A stretch of 23,702 bases of DNA from an uncultured Paracoccaceae bacterium (GCA_937927675.1 CALBSG010000156.1:1-23702), one strand, 5' to 3'; counted from the first letter of the stretch, positions 1 through 7,515 are shown. Notes: generated by a model from the sequence alone, not told the origin. Numbers and translations: made by a program.

Positions 1-51
1 AGATCTACACAGGCGAAGACACTCTTTCCCTACACGACGCTCTTCCGATCT
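1..51. other. Illumina sequencing adapter (artefact)
   Basis: Three pieces fit a TruSeq dual-index P5 adapter exactly. Bases 1-10 are the end of the P5 oligo (AGATCTACAC). Bases 11-18 are an 8-nt index (AGGCGAAG, which I recall as i5 index D505). Bases 19-51 are the full 33-nt read-1 primer site, ending GCTCTTCCGATCT. Genomic sequence begins at base 52. This is unremoved library adapter at a contig end, not biology, so short ORFs across this junction are meaningless. Confidence 0.98.
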
Positions 52-234
52 CGGGTCTACTCAGCCGAAATGCGCGACAAGCGCGTGATGCGGGCCGAAG
101 AAAAGGCAAACACCTTGCCGACCAAGCTGACCCTTGGCACAATGATGTTTACCTTGCCCCCGCTTTTGATCATTCTGATCGGGCCGTCGGTGCATGGCAT
201 TGCCACCACCCTGTCGATGGGGGCTGGTCCGTAA
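52..234 (+). CDS. tadC: TadC, type II secretion F-family inner-membrane protein (3' fragment)
   Basis: Only the last 60 codons are present; the 5' part is cut off by the adapter/contig end. The tail has the usual end of TadC: a cytoplasmic stretch with MRDKR and RAEEKAN, then LPTKLTLGTMMF and a final hydrophobic segment (LPPLLIILIGPSV) that forms the last membrane helix. TadC is, with TadB, an inner-membrane platform protein of the Tad/Flp pilus machine. The genes that follow (TPR lipoproteins, prepilin peptidase) are typical tad-locus partners and support the call. The first visible codon (CGG at 52) is in frame with the TAA at 232-234. Assignment rests on the short tail and the context. Confidence 0.85.
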   Translation, partial: RVYSAEMRDKRVMRAEEKANTLPTKLTLGTMMFTLPPLLIILIGPSVHGIATTLSMGAGP

Positions 235-250
235 CGCAAAGGTCTGCCCC

Positions 251-817
251 GTGCGATCACTTCCGGCGCTTGCCGTCTTGCTTGTTCTGGCCGCCTGTTC
301 TTCGGGCGGCCTTGGCTTTGCCGAAAAGGCCAACCGCCCACCCGCCGTCAATGGCCATCAAAAGGGCGTTGATGGGCTTTTGGTCGGCCATCGGCTGATG
401 GAGGCTGGCGAATATGATCTGGCGCTGAAGGCCTATCTGCGCGCCGCGGCCGAACAGGGCATCAATGTGGATGTGCTGTCGGCCATCGGTTCGGCCAACC
501 TGAAGCTCGACCGGCTGGGTCAGGCCGAACAGATCCTGCGCCGCGCGGTGGAACTGGACCCGACCTTTGTGCCCGCCCAAAACAATCTGGGCGTTGTGCT
601 GATGGAACGCGGCAAGGTGGGCGAGGCGCGGGTGGTGTTTCAGCAGGCCTTCGCCTTGGACAGTGGCGAAACGGACTCGATCCGGGAAAATCTGAAACTT
701 GCTATCGCTCGAAGCGAAAACGCTGTGTATTCTGAACCCCAAGACGGCCCGGCAGAGCCGAAATACAACCTGATGCGGCGCGGCACCGGTGCATATGTGC
801 TTCTGACGCAGCTTTAG
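251..817 (+). CDS. TPR-repeat lipoprotein of the Tad locus (TadD-like)
   Basis: A 188-residue protein if translated from GTG 251. That start gives a short lipoprotein signal (VRSLPALAVLLVLAAC) with lipobox LAAC and lipidated Cys16, and has AAAGG at 238-242 eight bases upstream; an upstream in-frame ATG at 194 would lie inside tadC and spoil the signal. The body has about three tetratricopeptide helix pairs (residues ~43-68, 75-102, 108-136; note AEQILRRAVELDP and AQNNLGVVL). TPR lipoproteins of the TadD type are outer-membrane or periplasmic assembly factors for the Flp pilus. It starts 16 nt after tadC, so it is probably co-transcribed. A second TPR lipoprotein follows; which of the two is the functional TadD cannot be settled here. 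Confidence 0.85.
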   Translation: MRSLPALAVLLVLAACSSGGLGFAEKANRPPAVNGHQKGVDGLLVGHRLMEAGEYDLALKAYLRAAAEQGINVDVLSAIGSANLKLDRLGQAEQILRRAVELDPTFVPAQNNLGVVLMERGKVGEARVVFQQAFALDSGETDSIRENLKLAIARSENAVYSEPQDGPAEPKYNLMRRGTGAYVLLTQL

Positions 818-861
818 GCCACCCGGGGCGATAGTGGTCGAGTAGTCAAAAAGGACGCAAA

Positions 862-1710
862 ATGCGCCACCCGGTTTTCCTGACGGCCGCGCTTGCCGCC
901 AGCCTTGGTCTTGCCGCCTGCAACAAAACGCAGAGCAATTCCGAAGTGCAGCGCGCGATCAAATCGGTCAACGTGATCGATGAATCCAATCTCTCGGACA
1001 TCATGCTGACGGTGGGCGACCCCAAGGAATCGGTCGCCTATTTCCAAAAAGCCAGCAGCGAAAACCCTGATCGTATTGATCTGAAACGCGGCTTGGCGAA
1101 ATCCTTGATCCGGGCGGGCCAAACCGCGCAGGGCGTGGCGACATGGGAGCAGGTCATCGCCCATCCCGACGCCACCATGGATGACCGCGTGTCCTTGGCC
1201 GATGCCTTGATCCGCGCCAATGACTGGGCGCGCGCCGAGGCGGAACTGAACAAGATCCCGCCGACGCATGAAACCTATGAACGCTATCGGCTGGAGGCGA
1301 TGGTCGCCGACAGCAAGAAGAACTGGAAAAAGGCTGACAGTTTTTATGAAATCGCCGCCGGACTTACGTCGAAACCGGCGGGCGTGCTGAACAACTGGGG
1401 CTTTTCCAAACTGACGCGCAAAGATTACGCCGGTGCCGAAAAACTGTTCGCGCAGGCCCTGACCTATGACCCGACGCTGTTCACCGCCAAGAACAACCTT
1501 GTGATGGCCCGCGGCGCCCAGCGCAAATATGACCTGCCGGTGATCGAAATGACCCAGACCGAGCAGGCTGAACTGCTCTACACACTGGGCCTGACCGCGG
1601 TGAAACAGGGCGATGTGACGGTGGGCAAGGGGCTGTTGCAAAACGCCATCGATACCCATCCGCAGCATTTCGAAGCGGCTGTCCGCAGCCTTGACGCATT
1701 GGAAAGCTGA
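862..1710 (+). CDS. TPR-repeat lipoprotein of the Tad locus (TadD-like)
   Basis: 282 residues starting at ATG 862, with AAGGA at 851-855 six bases upstream. The N-terminus is a lipoprotein signal with lipobox LAAC and Cys20. TPR-like helix pairs run through residues ~50-280, for example SVAYFQKASSENPD, AGAEKLFAQALTYDP and GKGLLQNAIDTHP. The likely role is a periplasmic scaffold for the Flp pilus secretion apparatus. It lies 44 nt after the first TPR lipoprotein and is followed with one base between by the prepilin peptidase gene, so the set looks like one operon. Similar double TPR genes at the end of tad operons are, to my knowledge, common in Rhodobacterales. Confidence 0.85.
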   Translation: MRHPVFLTAALAASLGLAACNKTQSNSEVQRAIKSVNVIDESNLSDIMLTVGDPKESVAYFQKASSENPDRIDLKRGLAKSLIRAGQTAQGVATWEQVIAHPDATMDDRVSLADALIRANDWARAEAELNKIPPTHETYERYRLEAMVADSKKNWKKADSFYEIAAGLTSKPAGVLNNWGFSKLTRKDYAGAEKLFAQALTYDPTLFTAKNNLVMARGAQRKYDLPVIEMTQTEQAELLYTLGLTAVKQGDVTVGKGLLQNAIDTHPQHFEAAVRSLDALES

Positions 1711-1711
1711 C

Positions 1712-2230
1712 GTGACCGCCCTTCCCCCGCTTGCTGCGCTGCTTTTGCTGATCCCTGCCCTGCCGATTGGCATTTGGGTGGCCTGGTCCGACATGAAGTC
1801 GATGAAAATTCCGAACAAGGCGGTGCTGGCCCTTGGCGCGGGCTTTGTCGCCGTTGGGCTTGGCCTTTTGCTACTGGGGCTTTTGCCGTTCAAGGCCTTT
1901 CTCTGGGCCTTGGCGCTGGGGGGCATTGTGCTGGTCCTTGGCTTTGTTGGCAATGCGGCCGGGCTTTTTGGCGCCGGAGATGCCAAATTCGCCGCCGCCA
2001 TGGCGCCCTTCTTTATCGGGGCAGATTTGCGCTTTGTGCTGGGTCTCTTTGCAGCCTGCCTGCTCGGCGCCTTTGCCAGCCATCGGCTCGCCCGGTTGAT
2101 CCCGGCCTTTCGCACCGCCACGGCCGATTGGGCCAGCTGGACCCATAAGGATTTCCCCATGGGTCTGGCCCTGTCCGGGACACTGATCTTTTACCTTTTG
2201 GCCGCAGTGATGCCGCTTTTCCAAGGCTAA
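1712..2230 (+). CDS. cpaA: A24-family prepilin peptidase (CpaA/TadV type)
   Basis: 172 residues from GTG 1712. This start is one base after the preceding stop and has GGAAAG at 1701-1706; a TTG at 1691 in the same frame is less likely. Both catalytic aspartates of the aspartic prepilin peptidase family are visible: Asp27 in WSDMKSMKIPN and Asp90 in the GAGD motif (87-90). The rest is strongly hydrophobic with about 4-6 membrane segments. It lacks the N-terminal methylase domain of PilD, as expected for the short CpaA/TadV class. It should cleave the leader of Flp pilins and TadE/F pseudopilins at the cytoplasmic face of the inner membrane. Its place at the end of the tad genes supports this. 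Confidence 0.9.
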   Translation: MTALPPLAALLLLIPALPIGIWVAWSDMKSMKIPNKAVLALGAGFVAVGLGLLLLGLLPFKAFLWALALGGIVLVLGFVGNAAGLFGAGDAKFAAAMAPFFIGADLRFVLGLFAACLLGAFASHRLARLIPAFRTATADWASWTHKDFPMGLALSGTLIFYLLAAVMPLFQG

Positions 2231-2282
2231 CTGGCAACAATGCCCCCCACCTGCGGGGGAATCGTTGCACGAGGTTTCGCCG

Positions 2283-3608
2283 ATGAACATGCAAGTGACG
2301 CCGCCCCCCGCCCCCGGCGTTCTGGCCCCGCCGCAGCCGAAAACGCTGGCGGAAACCGGCCTTTCGCTGGTGATGATGCGGGATATCCTGTTGAAGACCA
2401 TGTTCCGCACCAATGCCGATCTGGTCAGCCAGATTTCGCAATCCATCTGCCTGCCTGTGCCACTGACGCAGGAATTGGTGGATATGGCACGTGGCCAAAA
2501 GCTGTTGGAAGCGACCGGCACCCTGCATGCCACCTCGGGCAATGAAATGGGCTATCAGTTGACCGATGCGGGCAAATCGCGCGCCTTGGACGCGCTGAGC
2601 CAGTCGGAATATTACGGCGCGCTGCCGGTGCCTTTGGCCGATTACGCCGTGCAGATGAAGCGTCAATCGGTGCGCGACATCAAGATGACCCGGCCTGATC
2701 TGATGAAGGGCATGGGCCATCTGATCCTGCCCGAAGACCTGATCGACAACCTTGGTCCGGCGGTTTCAAGCGGTAGATCCATCCTGATGTACGGCCCGCC
2801 CGGCAACGGAAAATCTAGTATTTCCAATGGGATCCGCGCCGCTCTTGGTGACAAGATCTATGTGCCGCGCGCCATCGAATATGCGGGGCAAGTCATCACG
2901 GTTTACGACCCGATCGTCCATTCCGCGGCAGAGGCGGCGGTGGATGACCCCAACAGTTTGCGCCGCACAGGCAACAAGTTCGACAACCGCTATGTGTTCT
3001 GCGAACGCCCCACCGTGATCACCGGCGGGGAATTGACGCTGGACATGCTGGATTTGAAATACAATCCGACCGCACGCACCTATACCGCGCCCCTACAACT
3101 CAAGGCCTCAGGCGGGATTTTCATCGTTGACGACTTGGGCCGTCAGGCTGAACCGCCGCAAAAACTGGTCAACCGCTGGATCGTGCCTTTGGAAGAGGCG
3201 CGTGACATCTTGCAACTGCAATCAGGCGAAAAGTTCACCGTGCCGTTTGACACGCTGGTGATCTTCTCGACCAACTTTCACCCCAACGAAATCTTCGACG
3301 GCGCCGCACTCCGGCGGATTTTCTTCAAGATCAAGATTGACGGCCCCAATCAGGAAATGTTCCTGAAAATCTTTGCCATGGTGGCACGCAAGAAAAAGAT
3401 GGCGCTGGACGAGCGGTCCTTGGTGCATCTGCTGAAGACCAAATACCCAACCATCGATATGAATTTCGCCAATTACCAGCCGACCTTCCTGATCGACCAG
3501 ATGATCGCGGTCTGCGAGTTTGAGCGCATCCCCTATCAGATGACGCCAGACTTGATCGACCGGGCTTGGGGCAATATGTTTGTGCGCGACGAAAAGATCG
3601 CCAAGTAG
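2283..3608 (+). CDS. AAA-type ATPase linked to Tad locus, function unknown
   Basis: 441 residues from ATG 2283, chosen because GAGG at 2271-2274 lies 8 nt upstream; an in-frame TTG at 2265 would add six residues and has no ribosome site. The N-terminus is Pro-rich (residues 3-20), followed by a helical region of about 110 residues (SLVMMRDILLKTMF, LVDMARG, LTDAGKSRALDAL) that could be a winged-helix-like module. The ATPase core follows: Walker A GPPGNGKS (171-178), Walker B IFIVDD (279-284, with DD instead of the usual DE), a sensor-1-like Asn in FSTN (331) and Arg residues in ALRRIFFKI (343-344). It has no membrane segment, so it is cytosolic. I recognise the family as a conserved Rhodobacterales ATPase near tad genes but know of no assigned function. 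It is 52 nt downstream of the prepilin peptidase and possibly in the same operon. Confidence 0.85.
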   Translation: MNMQVTPPPAPGVLAPPQPKTLAETGLSLVMMRDILLKTMFRTNADLVSQISQSICLPVPLTQELVDMARGQKLLEATGTLHATSGNEMGYQLTDAGKSRALDALSQSEYYGALPVPLADYAVQMKRQSVRDIKMTRPDLMKGMGHLILPEDLIDNLGPAVSSGRSILMYGPPGNGKSSISNGIRAALGDKIYVPRAIEYAGQVITVYDPIVHSAAEAAVDDPNSLRRTGNKFDNRYVFCERPTVITGGELTLDMLDLKYNPTARTYTAPLQLKASGGIFIVDDLGRQAEPPQKLVNRWIVPLEEARDILQLQSGEKFTVPFDTLVIFSTNFHPNEIFDGAALRRIFFKIKIDGPNQEMFLKIFAMVARKKKMALDERSLVHLLKTKYPTIDMNFANYQPTFLIDQMIAVCEFERIPYQMTPDLIDRAWGNMFVRDEKIAK

Positions 3609-3642
3609 CCGCATCGAAAAGACAAAGCCGCCAGAGGGGGAC

Positions 3643-4194
3643 TCAGAACGCCCGAACTCCGCTTTCGGTGATGATGAAGTCCAGCTTCTGATCGGTATCT
3701 TCGATCGGAACCTGCGGCATTTCTTGCGCGTCAAAGGCAAAGCCCACCGCAATCACCGCATGGCGCGCCCGCAAACCTTCCAGTGTGCGGTCATAAAACC
3801 CGCCACCATAGCCCAGCCGGAAGCCGCGCGCGTCAAAGGCCACCAGTGGCACGATCACCACCTCTGGCTCCACCCAGACGCCTTCGACCGGGATATAGGC
3901 CTTGAAGGCGCCTTCCTGCATCGCGCAACCGGGGGTCCATTCGCGGAATTTCAACGCCTGCCCCGGACCAAGGATCACCGGAACCCCAACCGGGCCTTGA
4001 TGCGCGGCCATCGCGGGCAAGGGATCAATCTCGGTCCGCATCGGCATGTAACCGGCCAGAACCTTGCCGGCCTGCCCCGCCAGAAAATCAGCCAAGATTT
4101 CGGCCGCCTGCCCCTGCCCCCGGGCAAAGGCCTCTTTCCGCGCGGCAAAGGCCGCTTTGCGCGCCTCGGCCTTCAACTCGATCAGATCCGTCAT
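3643..4194 (-). CDS. ygfA: 5-formyltetrahydrofolate cyclo-ligase
   Basis: 183 residues, the usual family length. The family signature GYGGGFYDR is at residues 128-136, with the N-terminal basic helix (LKAEARKAAFAARK) and the central GYMPMRTEID strand typical of the fold. The enzyme uses Mg-ATP to convert 5-formyltetrahydrofolate to 5,10-methenyltetrahydrofolate in the cytosol, returning folate to the one-carbon pool. Its ATG overlaps the mgtE stop by 4 nt (ATGA), so translation is probably coupled to mgtE. It converges on the Tad-linked ATPase gene, with 34 nt between the two stops and no clear terminator there. Confidence 0.93.
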   Translation of the reverse strand: MTDLIELKAEARKAAFAARKEAFARGQGQAAEILADFLAGQAGKVLAGYMPMRTEIDPLPAMAAHQGPVGVPVILGPGQALKFREWTPGCAMQEGAFKAYIPVEGVWVEPEVVIVPLVAFDARGFRLGYGGGFYDRTLEGLRARHAVIAVGFAFDAQEMPQVPIEDTDQKLDFIITESGVRAF

Positions 4195-5561
4195 ATCAGC
4201 ACCACCGTGGCGAGGCCCAGAAAGGCAAAGAACCCCATCACATCTGTCAAAGTGGTGACAAAAGTCCCGCTCGCCAGCGCCGGATCAAGCCCCATTTTCG
4301 ACAGGCCCAACGGCACCAGCACCCCGCCAAGCGAGGCGACAACCTGATTGACGATCATTGCCAGCCCCAAAACCAACCCAAGGTGCCAATCGGCAAAGAT
4401 CAGCGACCCGGCAACGCCCAGAATGGCCGCCAAGGCCAGCCCGTTCATCATGCCCGCCAAGACCTCGCGCCGCACCACACGGGCCGCGTTGGCCTGCGTC
4501 AGGTCGCGCGTCGCCAAGGCCCGCACCGCCACCGCCAGCGATTGCGTGCCCGCAATCCCGCCGGTCGAGGCAACAATCGGCATCAAGGCGGCAAGCGCCA
4601 CCAGCGTGGAAATCGTATGCTGAAACTGGCTGATGACCACGGCCGACAACGAGGCCGTCAACAGGTTGATCGCCAACCAAGGCAACCGCTGACGCACGGT
4701 TTCCACCGCACCATCGCTGACCGATGCCTCGTCGCCGACGCCCGCCAGACGCAGCATGTCTTCCTCATGCTCCTCGTCGAGCACGTTCATCGCGTCATCA
4801 ATGGTGATAACGCCAACCAACCGCCCGCCCGCATCGACCACAGGGCACGAGATCAGGTGATATTGGTTGAAGATATAGGCCACATCGCCTTCGAGATCGG
4901 TCGCTTCGACGATACGAAAGCTGTCTTCGGTGATGGATTTCAACGCCACGTCCCGACGCGCCGACAGGATGCGTCCCAGCGTGACATAGCCCACCGGCTT
5001 CATTCGCGGATCGGTCAGAATGACATGGTAGAACTGATCCGGCAGGTTGTCGGCCCGGCGCAAATAGTCGATCGCCTCGCCCACCGTCCAATATTCGGGG
5101 GCGACGACCACTTCGCGCTGCATCAGGCGGCCGGCAGAATCTTCGGGATAGGCCAGCGCCTGCTCGACCGCGACACGGTCGGCATCCTCCAGCGCCTCCA
5201 GAATCTTGTCCTGTTCCTCAGGCTCAAGATCTTCAAGAATATCAACAACATCATCGGTGTCGAGTTCCCGCATCGCCTCGGCGACGACCTCGGGCGGCAG
5301 GGCCTCGATCACTTCCTCGCGGATCGCATCGTCGATCTCCGACAGGATTTCGCCGTCAATCTCGCCCGACCACAACGCCAAAAGTGCGCCACGATCCGAA
5401 GGGCCGATCTGTTCCAGAAGGTCAGCGATGTCGGCGGCGTGCAACGGCTCCATCAGCGCGGTCAGACGCTGGGTATCGGCCGCCTCGACAGCCGCAAGGA
5501 TGGCCGCCACGCGATCAGCGTGCACCTCGTCCTCGTCCATCACGGCCAGATTCTCGTCCAT
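4191..5561 (-). CDS. mgtE: Magnesium transporter/channel MgtE
   Basis: 456 residues from ATG 5561; a GTG at 5564 directly before it is also possible. Order of parts: acidic N-terminal superhelical domain (~20-140, with LPPEVVAEAMRELDTDDVVDIL), two CBS domains (~145-205 and ~210-265; e.g. GYVTLGRIL and LVGVITIDDAMNVL), a connecting helix, then about five membrane helices (~295-456). In the last helix TLTDVMGF carries Asp440, matching the conserved pore aspartate of MgtE. The many Asp/Glu residues in the N and CBS domains fit the Mg2+-sensing gate of the family. The protein takes Mg2+ (and possibly Co2+) across the inner membrane. It is the first gene of a two-gene unit with the cyclo-ligase and is divergent from guaD. 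Confidence 0.95.
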   Translation of the reverse strand: MDENLAVMDEDEVHADRVAAILAAVEAADTQRLTALMEPLHAADIADLLEQIGPSDRGALLALWSGEIDGEILSEIDDAIREEVIEALPPEVVAEAMRELDTDDVVDILEDLEPEEQDKILEALEDADRVAVEQALAYPEDSAGRLMQREVVVAPEYWTVGEAIDYLRRADNLPDQFYHVILTDPRMKPVGYVTLGRILSARRDVALKSITEDSFRIVEATDLEGDVAYIFNQYHLISCPVVDAGGRLVGVITIDDAMNVLDEEHEEDMLRLAGVGDEASVSDGAVETVRQRLPWLAINLLTASLSAVVISQFQHTISTLVALAALMPIVASTGGIAGTQSLAVAVRALATRDLTQANAARVVRREVLAGMMNGLALAAILGVAGSLIFADWHLGLVLGLAMIVNQVVASLGGVLVPLGLSKMGLDPALASGTFVTTLTDVMGFFAFLGLATVVLI

Positions 5562-5592
5562 CACGCCCCCCGCTTTCCCATCCTTAGCGAAA

Positions 5593-5610
5593 CTGTTTTG
5601 TGCAAAACAG
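5593..5610. promoter_or_regulatory. Perfect palindrome between mgtE and guaD, candidate operator
   Basis: CTGTTTTG, two bases (TG), then CAAAACAG: an 18-bp dyad with perfect 8-bp arms. It lies 31 nt before the mgtE ATG (minus) and 69 nt before the guaD ATG (plus), in the 118-nt divergent spacer. There is no T-run in a terminator-like position, so an operator is more likely than a terminator. A smaller dyad (TTGG, 7 nt, CCAA at 5618-5632) sits beside it. The regulator is unknown. Confidence 0.5.
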
Positions 5611-5679
5611 GGGGGCCTTGGAAATTTACCAAATTGTCATAAGGCGCTAGGCTGTCGTCACGAGCAATGCGGAGCGCTT

Positions 5680-6963
5680 ATGGCCGATCTCATCCTTGGA
5701 CAAGTGCTGACCTTCACCGGCGATCCGTTCGCCCAAGGTCTTTCTGCAGCCCGCCATATCACAGATGGCGCGGTTCTGGTGGCAGAGGGCAAAATTGTGG
5801 ATCTGGGCGAGGCGACCGCCCTGCGCGCAGCTCACCCCACGGCAAAAATCACCGATTATGGCCGCGCGCTGATTTCGGCCGGCTTCATCGACGCCCATGT
5901 GCATTACCCGCAAACGGCGATCATTGCCTCCTGGGGCAAAAGGCTGATCGACTGGCTGAACGCCTATACCTTCCCCGAGGAAATGCGGTTTGCCGACCCC
6001 GCCTATGCGCGCAGCGTGGCCGACCGTTACTGTGGGCTGACGCTGGCCCATGGCACGACCAGCTTTTGCACCTATGCCACCATTCACCCCGCAAGCGTGG
6101 ATGCCATCTTTGAGGCCGCGCAAACCCGCGGCCAGCGCATCTGGGCGGGCAAGACCTGCATGGACCGCAACGCCCCCGAGGGCCTGCGCGACACGGCGCA
6201 AACGGCCTATGACAACAGCAAGGCACTGCTTGGCAAATGGCACGGGACGGGCCGCCTGTCCTATGTCATCACGCCGCGGTTTTCGCCGACCTCGACCCCG
6301 GATCAATTGACCGCCATGGGCGCGCTCTGGGCCGAAAACCCCGATTGCCTGATGCAAACCCACCTGTCGGAACAAACCGACGAAATCCAATGGGTCAAAT
6401 CGCTGTTTCCCGCCGCGCGCGACTATCTCGACACCTATGAGGCTTTCGGGCTTTTGGGCAAAGGCGGGCTTTATGGCCATGCCATTCACCTGACAGACCG
6501 CGAAAAGGCCAGACTGGCCGAGGTGGACGCCAGCCTCATTCATTGCCCCACCTCCAATACCTTCATCGGCTCGGGACTGTTCGACATGGGCGGGCTAAAG
6601 GCCGCAGGGCATCGGATTGGCCTTGCGACCGACACCGGCGGCGGGTCGTCCTTTTCCATGCTGCGCACCATGGCCGCCGCTTATGAGATCGGCCAGCTCA
6701 TGGGTCGCGCCCTGCATCCGGCGGAATTGTGGTGGCTCGCCACCGCCGGCAGTGCCGCCAGCCTGCATGCAGCAGACAAGATCGGCACCATCGCGCCGGG
6801 AATGGAGGCCGATCTGGTGATCCTCGACCTCGCCTCGACCCCGGCCATCGAACAGGCCACAAGGCGAGCCGATGATATCTGGCAGGCGCTTTTCCCCACC
6901 ATCATGATGGGCGATGATCGTGCCATTCAGGCGACTTGGGTGAATGGCGTCCTGACCGAATAA
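5680..6963 (+). CDS. guaD: Guanine deaminase
   Basis: 427 residues from ATG 5680, with GGAG at 5671-5674 five bases upstream; the same frame stays open far upstream, antisense to mgtE, but that part is not coding. It is an amidohydrolase-superfamily enzyme that deaminates guanine to xanthine in purine breakdown. Metal and catalytic residues match the guanine deaminase pattern: HVH (His73, His75), QTHLSE (His228, Glu231), YGHAIHL (His267), IHC (His288) and the metal Asp318 in ATDTGGG. The 39- and 90-residue spacings of His228/His267/Asp318 are those I recall for human GDA. It is divergent from mgtE, and no other purine genes are adjacent. Its stop codon merges into the A-tract of the following terminator hairpin. 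Confidence 0.95.
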   Translation: MADLILGQVLTFTGDPFAQGLSAARHITDGAVLVAEGKIVDLGEATALRAAHPTAKITDYGRALISAGFIDAHVHYPQTAIIASWGKRLIDWLNAYTFPEEMRFADPAYARSVADRYCGLTLAHGTTSFCTYATIHPASVDAIFEAAQTRGQRIWAGKTCMDRNAPEGLRDTAQTAYDNSKALLGKWHGTGRLSYVITPRFSPTSTPDQLTAMGALWAENPDCLMQTHLSEQTDEIQWVKSLFPAARDYLDTYEAFGLLGKGGLYGHAIHLTDREKARLAEVDASLIHCPTSNTFIGSGLFDMGGLKAAGHRIGLATDTGGGSSFSMLRTMAAAYEIGQLMGRALHPAELWWLATAGSAASLHAADKIGTIAPGMEADLVILDLASTPAIEQATRRADDIWQALFPTIMMGDDRAIQATWVNGVLTE

Positions 6964-6987
6964 AAAAAACGGGGGCGCTTCGCCCCC
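6962..6987 (-). terminator. Intrinsic terminator reading on the minus strand
   Basis: A 7-bp G/C stem (GGGGGCG and CGCCCCC, 6971-6987) with a 3-nt loop. On the minus strand it is followed by one G and eight T (A-run at 6962-6969), the classic form. It would end transcripts from the RraB-like gene, whose stop is 177 nt upstream. On the plus strand the hairpin lies just after guaD but has no U-run, so it may work in that direction only weakly. Confidence 0.8.
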
Positions 6988-7019
6988 CGCGCGTCCTTGT
7001 TCCAAGGCCGCTCCCCCGA

Positions 7020-7084
7020 GAGTATTTCAAAAGGCGCAAGACAAAGAGCCTGCCGCCAAAGGTCTTGCGCCTTTCCAAATACTC
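7020..7084. repeat. Long imperfect inverted repeat (REP-like)
   Basis: Two 23-bp arms (7020-7042 and 7062-7084) pair with only two adjacent mismatches, separated by 19 nt. The arms begin GAGTATTT and end GGCGCAAGAC. There is no T-run after either arm, so it is not a standard terminator. The region 6988-7163 holds no plausible gene. The CCCCCGAGAGTATTT head (7013-7026) resembles the CCCCGCAGGATATTT motif at 22758-22772, suggesting a dispersed intergenic repeat family. Confidence 0.75.
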
Positions 7085-7163
7085 ATCTTTGCCCGGCCAG
7101 ACCCAAGCCTGTCGCCCTAGGGCGCCGCCGCGCAAAGAGCGCCGGAACGGCGACGATGCGCGC

Positions 7164-7481
7164 TCAGTCTTCGATTTCCCAGCCATCCGGCCAGAAATCA
7201 AACTCGATCACTTCTTCGGTGCCGGCCTTTTCCCAATCCCAGATCGCCTCGGCGGTGATCGGAATCGCGGTTGGGGTGCGGGCCTCGATCTGATCGGCGT
7301 CGTGGCGGGTGACAAAGCCGCGGGCGCGCAATGCCTTTTCCGCCGCAGCCCAATTCGGCTTCACTTCTTCTGCCAGAAAGAAAAACACCACAACCGCCTC
7401 TTTCGGCAGTTTGACCCCGCGCGACCCTTGTTTAAAGGTGGCAAAGGTCTCGGCCTTTTGCGTTTGCCAGTCATGTGCCAT
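7164..7481 (-). CDS. Small RraB-like protein (putative ribonuclease E inhibitor family)
   Basis: 105 residues, soluble, no signal peptide. ATG 7481 has GAGGA six bases upstream (reading the minus strand). The sequence has a VVVFFFLAEE strand, a helix with WAAAEKALRARGF, and an acidic aromatic end (FDFWPDGWEIED). The pattern of short-helix/strand repeats and the terminal DGWE resemble the RraB/DUF regulator fold, in which case it might modulate RNase E. That link is weak and comes from overall pattern only, so it is best treated as a conserved hypothetical protein. It is divergent from gcrA, and its likely terminator is the hairpin at 6962-6987. Confidence 0.7.
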   Translation of the reverse strand: MAHDWQTQKAETFATFKQGSRGVKLPKEAVVVFFFLAEEVKPNWAAAEKALRARGFVTRHDADQIEARTPTAIPITAEAIWDWEKAGTEEVIEFDFWPDGWEIED

Positions 7482-7515
7482 GCGATGTCCTCGTGTCGTG
7501 TCATTCTCGGCGCTT

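Noticed and set aside
814..2160. Long open frame (448 codons) on the minus strand
   Set aside because: It lies antisense to a TPR lipoprotein and a prepilin peptidase gene that have clear motifs. Its protein is low-complexity (Arg/Ala/Pro/Gln) with no recognisable domain. High GC makes such frames common.
2244..2260. C-run/G-run hairpin before the Tad-linked ATPase gene
   Set aside because: Only a 5-bp stem with a 7-nt loop and no T-run. It is weak and probably chance in GC-rich DNA.
4383..5642. Plus-strand frame of 419 codons opposite mgtE
   Set aside because: MgtE on the minus strand has complete CBS and membrane domains; the opposite frame shows no domain.
5206..5679. Upstream extension of the guaD frame into mgtE
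   Set aside because: The Ser/Arg-rich extension is antisense to mgtE. The ATG at 5680 has a GGAG site and gives the normal guanine deaminase N-terminus.
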